Shown: piece by piece, positions 6,991 through 10,885 of the stretch
How positions within the stretch are numbered: position 1 is the stretch's first letter
Layout: each line of letters opens with the position of its first letter
NCBI GenBank assembly: GCA_024679435.1
Contig: JAIBDK010000045.1
Span: 1 to 10,885 of the forward strand
Length of the DNA stretch: 10,885 nucleotides
Source: Gammaproteobacteria bacterium
GTDB lineage: Bacteria > Pseudomonadota > Gammaproteobacteria > Arenicellales > Poriferihabitantaceae
Direction of reading: 5' to 3'
The notes under the pieces: model-generated
The model's input: the letters and a program-made list of their open reading frames with translations, nothing else
Database searches by the model: none
Told to the model about the DNA's origin: nothing
Position numbers and translations under genes: made by a program

Positions 6991-8733
6991 TTAGTTATCG
7001 TTTCTTTTCCAGATTTCCAATAGATACATCACCATGGTGTGTTCGTCCTGACCAAACTTGAAGTGGTAGGCATCTGAAAGTTTTTCTACTGCTTTTATCT
7101 GATCTAGATTGTCCTTAAAAACCGGATTAAACTGGTAAAGATTAAAATCGACAACCCTTGCACAATAACCGTAGCGGGACAGTAAGTCCTCAGTTCTTTT
7201 AGCGCCAAGCATCGAAACCTGCATCAAGTAGGCTTTACCGTCCGAATTTAGATAGGTATTCAGGTTTTTTACAAAATGATCCAGCAGATTTCTGCCCCAA
7301 TAATCGATATCTCGATGGCCACGGGTCTGGCCTTTGGGATTGGTGGGCATTTGATACAAACTGGCAACGATGACATCAAATTTCTCACTGGGCTGAAAGG
7401 AATAAAGATCAGCTGCAATACCCGTCATTCTGTCAGATACGCCGTTTCGAAATGCATTGGTTAACGTATTGTCTACCGCCTCGGGTAGAATATCGAAGGC
7501 GGTTACATCACTTGCGCCATTTAAAGCCAACTGAATGGCCAATATACCTACACCACAGCCGATATCCAGGCATCTCTTTCCATCCCCCATTCCGGTATTG
7601 AACAGATACTTCCAGATCAGGTAACTGCCCTGGGTCGGGACAAACACGCCCGAATCCACTGATATTTTCGGCAGTGGTAGCGGAAAAAGGGTTCGGCCCA
7701 TTGCATCCTGCCAGTATGCGCCATTTGGCGCGGTCATACCTGACAACAATGGCGGCATTTCCTCCTGACTGGCTTTTCTTTTATGACCAAGAGGTACATT
7801 TTTAAGCGCACTGGATAACGCCTTAATATCGTCGGGTCCGACGCCGCAGCAGCCTCCTATAAGCTGCGCGCCCTGCTCACGCCAACCCAATGCAATTTGT
7901 GCGTAATCTTCAGAGGTCATGCTCTCATCAAAACTCCATCCTGTTTCAACATACCTGCCAACATTGGGATACACACCAAGAGGAAGATCAGTAAAGTCCC
8001 TTAACCAGGGTAAGGTTCCATCTACTCTGCTCACCGGCATGCAATTGATCATCAAAGCACCTACACCCGTCTGCTCCAGTGTCTGCGCAAGACGCCCAAA
8101 ACGGTCCCCTTCAGGCCCTCCCCATAGCTGACCATGAATACCACAAACTCCTTTTCTGCAACGGCGGAAAGACACCCATACCGGAAGGCCAAGATCGATC
8201 AGCAGTTTAATAGCATCAAGCGTGTAATTGTCATCAATCAATGAAAGTGTTTCAAACAACACCAAATCCGGCGGTGATTCGACGAATACTTTGGACAAAA
8301 GCTCAATTGTCGTTAACTGTTCCCGTGTTTCTATTTCACCCCCAATACTAAACGCGACCGCAACATCCCCCTCCCTTCCTCTTTGTGCGATTGCTGCACG
8401 GGGAAGATCTATTGCCGTTCGTGCCAAATCCATCCAATGGAAAGGTTTTTCCACATGTATGTCATAGTCAGCGGTGTAAGATGGCGCATCGAGAATCGAA
8501 TAGGTATTGGTGGTCAGAACATCTGCCCCCGCATCTAGATATTCAAGATGAACGCGTTGGACAGTTTCAGGGGCCGCATGCAATGCATCAAACCCCCAAT
8601 GCGTATCATCACTCAATTCAAAAGCACCGGCACCTTCACGCTGAAGCTGAGTTGCAATTGCGCCGTCCAGAATGACACACTGGTCATCCTCAATTAGTTT
8701 AAGAATGCGGCGATAGGCCTGACTAACAGACAT
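6991..8733 (-). CDS. Two-domain protein: homocysteine S-methyltransferase fused to class I SAM-dependent methyltransferase
   Basis: Residues 1 to about 310 form a homocysteine S-methyltransferase barrel (PF02574): LDGAIATQLQREG near the N-terminus, and the three zinc-binding cysteines Cys231 (INCMP), Cys295 and Cys296 (GGCCG). Such domains move a methyl group from a donor such as S-methylmethionine to homocysteine, making methionine. After a linker (about 311-345), residues 346-580 form a Rossmann-fold methyltransferase with motif I DIGCGVG (390-396), an acidic motif II (FDILPEAV) and, in place of the usual NPPY, SLYQMPTNP (458-466). Both active sites look intact. The domain order and partner differ from the known bacterial fusion to methylenetetrahydrofolate reductase. 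The C-terminal substrate is unknown. A methionine S-methyltransferase activity giving an S-methylmethionine cycle in one chain is an attractive inference. The ATG at 8733 gives the expected N-terminus, and no strong ribosome site is seen. It is convergent with the nucleotide-sugar dehydrogenase (47-nt gap) and follows the epimerase-like gene after 300 nt, so it probably has its own promoter. Confidence 0.88.
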   Translation of the reverse strand: MSVSQAYRRILKLIEDDQCVILDGAIATQLQREGAGAFELSDDTHWGFDALHAAPETVQRVHLEYLDAGADVLTTNTYSILDAPSYTADYDIHVEKPFHWMDLARTAIDLPRAAIAQRGREGDVAVAFSIGGEIETREQLTTIELLSKVFVESPPDLVLFETLSLIDDNYTLDAIKLLIDLGLPVWVSFRRCRKGVCGIHGQLWGGPEGDRFGRLAQTLEQTGVGALMINCMPVSRVDGTLPWLRDFTDLPLGVYPNVGRYVETGWSFDESMTSEDYAQIALGWREQGAQLIGGCCGVGPDDIKALSSALKNVPLGHKRKASQEEMPPLLSGMTAPNGAYWQDAMGRTLFPLPLPKISVDSGVFVPTQGSYLIWKYLFNTGMGDGKRCLDIGCGVGILAIQLALNGASDVTAFDILPEAVDNTLTNAFRNGVSDRMTGIAADLYSFQPSEKFDVIVASLYQMPTNPKGQTRGHRDIDYWGRNLLDHFVKNLNTYLNSDGKAYLMQVSMLGAKRTEDLLSRYGYCARVVDFNLYQFNPVFKDNLDQIKAVEKLSDAYHFKFGQDEHTMVMYLLEIWKRNDN

Positions 8734-9033
8734 AGGACATGTTTTCCGACAGTTTACCGTTGAGCTAAATGGGTCGTTTTAGATACGAATCGATTGTTGA
8801 ATGCTATTTTTTATGTACCTTCAACGTAGCACAGAGTATCCGGTAGATTGAACGGGACAAGGAGCAGATATCTATAAGAAGTTCTAATAGTCTACTATCA
8901 AACCAGCATGCACTTCCCAGCTCTCTAAAAGTTTACCAACAAGTTACTCTGTAAAACTAAAACAGGACAATAATCATACTTAGAAAAGTCATTATAAATC
9001 CACGACTTGTTGTTTTTTACTAAGAAACAATGA
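8734..9033. other. 300-nt spacer upstream of the methyltransferase fusion, no gene seen
   Basis: This AT-rich region lies between two - strand genes. It holds a candidate promoter (8871-8901), a 6-bp inverted repeat GTTGAA/TTCAAC (8796-8801 and 8820-8825) and a distant 8-bp complementary pair ACAGAGTA/TACTCTGT (8831-8838 and 8945-8952). I looked for SAM or SAH riboswitch core sequences on the - strand and did not recognise any. No strong intrinsic terminator is visible after the epimerase-like gene. Open frames here are very short. Confidence 0.5.
8871..8901 (-). promoter_or_regulatory. Candidate promoter for the methyltransferase fusion
   Basis: On the - strand TTGATA (8901-8896) is followed after 19 nt by TATAGA (8876-8871). 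The -35 matches five of six consensus bases and the -10 four of six, with long spacing. It would give a leader of about 130 nt before the start at 8733. It is only a pattern match. Confidence 0.25.
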
Positions 9034-9975
9034 TCACTCCTTAATCAATTCAATAACACGATCTACTGAACGGGTCAGATCAAACTTTGGAGTCCAGCCC
9101 CAATCAGCTCGTGCATCATGATCATTCACCTCACCCGGCCATCCTGCAATCATTTGATCCACCGCTTTAATCAACTCGAACGTGTAGTTGAAATCAGCGA
9201 AACGTTTTGAAATTTCTCTGGCAATTAAATCAGCCGATAAATAATAAGCATCAAGATTGTAAACGTGTTGAGTCAAAGACTCGGCTGAAGCCTGGTTATA
9301 CAGAACAATTCCGTCCACCACATCTTCCAAAAAAATAGTAGACACCCCGGTTTGCGGAGAAACAGGAAAAACGAACGACTCCCCTTCAATTGCTGCCGCA
9401 ATGGCGTGGGAAGGAAAAGCGGTAACCGCAGTCTTCGGCGCATAGGGAGAGAGCACCAGCGGGAACCGCAGACATCGAAAATCGAGGCCATGTCTGCGCT
9501 TGAAATAAACGCCCAGTCGTTCCACGGCTACTTTGGTAACACCATATAAATTTTCCGGCCATTGCGGATAATTTCCAGGCATTGGATCTATCTCGACAGC
9601 ACCGTAGGTCGCGATAGTGCTGGCAAAGAAAAACTGCCTCACCTTATTTTCGTGTGCCAGCTTAAGCAAGTTAAACGAGGAGGTCGCATTAACGTCCCAG
9701 GCAACCGACAGATCTGCCTCCGAGCTTCCCGATAACAGGGATGCCAGATGCAGAATCATATCCGGCTTATATTTCTTGATTAGATCTTCAAGAACCTGGG
9801 CATCACGAACATCACCGTTAACAACAACTTCGTTTTCCTGAACGTGATCAGATTCCGTTCCAGGAACATCAAATTTGATTACGCGCCTGCCCTGCCCCAG
9901 AAATTTTTGGGCGACAAGCCGACCCAGATTTCCGTTTCCACCCGTTATCAAAATATCGGAATTTCGGCCAATCAT
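9034..9975 (-). CDS. NAD-dependent epimerase/dehydratase family (extended SDR), threonine/tetronate dehydrogenase-like
   Basis: A 313-residue extended SDR. It has the GxxGxxG nucleotide motif at 12-18 (GGNGNLG), Asp36 after the second strand (NAD preference), a Ser119/Thr120 position, and Tyr144 and Lys148 of the Y-x3-K pair (YGVTK). Segments such as HLASLLSG, AWDVN and the C-terminal WPGEVNDHDARADWGWTPKFDL strongly recall SDR-type L-threonine 3-dehydrogenases. The central region (LRFPLVLSPYAPKTAVTAF) lacks the GGTTDYA-like segment of those enzymes and is more like sugar-acid dehydrogenases of the DenD kind. I infer oxidation of a hydroxyacid or amino-acid secondary alcohol rather than sugar epimerisation. 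It lies 107 nt downstream of the hydroxypyruvate isomerase family gene on the same strand. DenD and OtnI co-occur in known tetronate pathways, which supports a shared sugar-acid role. No good ribosome site precedes the ATG. Confidence 0.85.
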   Translation of the reverse strand: MIGRNSDILITGGNGNLGRLVAQKFLGQGRRVIKFDVPGTESDHVQENEVVVNGDVRDAQVLEDLIKKYKPDMILHLASLLSGSSEADLSVAWDVNATSSFNLLKLAHENKVRQFFFASTIATYGAVEIDPMPGNYPQWPENLYGVTKVAVERLGVYFKRRHGLDFRCLRFPLVLSPYAPKTAVTAFPSHAIAAAIEGESFVFPVSPQTGVSTIFLEDVVDGIVLYNQASAESLTQHVYNLDAYYLSADLIAREISKRFADFNYTFELIKAVDQMIAGWPGEVNDHDARADWGWTPKFDLTRSVDRVIELIKE

Positions 9976-10082
9976 ATAAATCTAAAACTCACACTCATCT
10001 CAATCAGCACGACGCTGGAACAAAACTAAAACGACACCTGTGCAACAAAGGGATGTCCCAAGTTTAAGTAATCGCATGATCT

Positions 10083-10847
10083 TTAACTGGTCAGGGTTTT
10101 CATCCAGCCCAGACCCTCTGTCGTCATACCTGCCGGACGATATTCAGCACCGAGGGGCTCAGTGTAACCTAGCTCATCTAAAGTGGAAAAAATAGCGGAA
10201 TAGTCAACCTCACCAGTATCAGGCTCACTTCGGTCCGGAACCGACGCAAACTGAATATGACCGATATAGGGGAGCAAAGCGCTCAATTTTTTGACCACTT
10301 GCCCTTCCATTCTGCCAATATGATAACAGTCGAACATCATCTTTAAAGACTCTGACCCAATGTCATCAATAATTTTCACCGCCTGACTGGTTGACGTTAA
10401 AAAGTATCCGGGATTATCAAAAGTATTCAGCGGCTCGATAAGTATCACGATATTTTTTCGTTCGGCCACCTCCACAGCGTATTCCAGATTATCAACATAA
10501 CACTGATGCGCAACGTCACCGGATGCAATACCGGCCATTGCATGAATTCTTGGACAATCGATCTTCTCAGCGTACGCCACGGCCTGATTGATCGCTGCTC
10601 TGGCCTCGACTGTTCGATCAGACAAAGCCAACAATCCACGTTCACCTCGGACAAAATCGCCGGGAACCGTATTGATTCCCAACATGGGGAGTTGCGACTT
10701 GGCGAGTGCCTGTTTAACCACGGAGGATTCAAATTCATAAGGCCAATGGCATTCCACCGCCTCAAAGCCGGCGGCTTTTGCCGCGCGTATGCCATCAGGT
10801 ATTGGCAAGTCCGTCCAAAGAAAGCCGAGATTTGCAGAAAATCGCAT
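10083..10847 (-). CDS. Hydroxypyruvate isomerase / 2-oxo-tetronate isomerase family TIM barrel
   Basis: A 254-residue protein of the xylose isomerase-like TIM barrel family, close in length and sequence pattern to Hyi and OtnI (about 260 residues). Hyi interconverts hydroxypyruvate and tartronate semialdehyde, and OtnI isomerises 2-oxo-tetronate to 3-oxo-tetronate. Family landmarks are MRFSANLGFLW at the start, GERG near residue 69, Glu138 in LIEPLN and Glu235 in GAEYRP (the two catalytic glutamates), DCYHIGRMEG in the metal and substrate site, and PGTGE-like DRSEPDTGEVDY. The start is well supported: AAGGA (10858-10854) lies 6 nt before the ATG, the best ribosome site in the window. It is transcribed toward the epimerase-like gene, separated by 107 nt with no clear terminator. 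The window ends 18 nt upstream of its start, so its own promoter and upstream partners are not visible. Sequence alone does not decide between the Hyi and OtnI activities. Confidence 0.88.
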   Translation of the reverse strand: MRFSANLGFLWTDLPIPDGIRAAKAAGFEAVECHWPYEFESSVVKQALAKSQLPMLGINTVPGDFVRGERGLLALSDRTVEARAAINQAVAYAEKIDCPRIHAMAGIASGDVAHQCYVDNLEYAVEVAERKNIVILIEPLNTFDNPGYFLTSTSQAVKIIDDIGSESLKMMFDCYHIGRMEGQVVKKLSALLPYIGHIQFASVPDRSEPDTGEVDYSAIFSTLDELGYTEPLGAEYRPAGMTTEGLGWMKTLTS

Positions 10848-10853
10848 GTTAAT

Positions 10854-10858
10854 TCCTT
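10854..10858 (-). promoter_or_regulatory. Shine-Dalgarno site of the isomerase gene
   Basis: On the - strand AAGGA is followed by ATTAAC and then ATG, giving a 6-nt spacing. It fixes the start at 10847 and contrasts with the weak or absent ribosome sites of most other genes here. Confidence 0.6.
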
Positions 10859-10885
10859 AAGTTATTGAAATTTTTAGCCCGCGCC

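Noticed and set aside
6991..8733. Bifunctional homocysteine S-methyltransferase / methylenetetrahydrofolate reductase
   Set aside because: The C-terminal half has a SAM-binding DIGCGVG motif and a Rossmann methyltransferase pattern, not the FAD-binding reductase barrel.
1871..8973. 13-nt direct repeat AACAGGACAATAA at 1871-1883 and 8961-8973
   Set aside because: About one exact 13-nt match is expected by chance in a window this long, and the flanks do not match.
10046..10056. GGGATGTCCC as a terminator after the isomerase gene
   Set aside because: Only a 3-4 bp stem with a very small loop and no adequate T-tract on the - strand.
10506..10868. Open frame of 120 codons antisense to the isomerase gene, running to the window edge
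   Set aside because: The opposite strand encodes a clear isomerase with a good ribosome site. The antisense product shows no domain.

Overview
This 10.9 kb window is an ordinary-looking stretch of bacterial chromosome with eight protein-coding genes, moderate GC by eye, and no RNA gene, insertion sequence, phage gene or CRISPR array that I can see. The enzyme families (long-form SerA, an alpha-methylacyl-CoA racemase beside a short-chain dehydrogenase and a family VIII-type serine hydrolase, a WbpA-type nucleotide-sugar dehydrogenase) suit a free-living heterotrophic Gram-negative bacterium, probably a proteobacterium. That is inference: there is no taxonomic marker gene here.

Left part, + strand. 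An upstream region (about 1-246) carries promoter-like sequence and a 15-nt palindrome. It is followed by D-3-phosphoglycerate dehydrogenase (serA, 247-1830), then a classical SDR oxidoreductase (1892-2668) after 61 nt. A 280-nt spacer with small hairpins leads to an alpha-methylacyl-CoA racemase / CaiB-BaiF family enzyme with a TTG start (2949-4076) and, 29 nt later, a serine hydrolase of the class C beta-lactamase/esterase fold (4106-5323). SDR, racemase and hydrolase look like parts of an acyl-CoA or ester catabolic route. A 303-nt spacer with two inverted repeats precedes an isolated UDP-N-acetylglucosamine 6-dehydrogenase (5627-6943), also with a TTG start.

Right part, - strand, convergent with the left part. 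Reading in the direction of transcription, the genes are a hydroxypyruvate/2-oxo-tetronate isomerase family TIM barrel (10847-10083), an extended SDR resembling L-threonine 3-dehydrogenase and tetronate dehydrogenases (9975-9034), and, after a 300-nt spacer, a 580-residue two-domain protein (8733-6991). This last protein joins a zinc-type homocysteine S-methyltransferase domain to a class I SAM-dependent methyltransferase domain.

The most interesting item is that two-domain protein. It is not the known MmuM-like enzyme fused to methylenetetrahydrofolate reductase. The fusion could couple a SAM-consuming methylation to regeneration of methionine, possibly an S-methylmethionine cycle in one polypeptide, but the substrate of the C-terminal domain cannot be read from sequence. 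The isomerase/dehydrogenase pair hints at sugar-acid (tetronate) catabolism whose kinase and aldolase, if they exist, lie outside the window.
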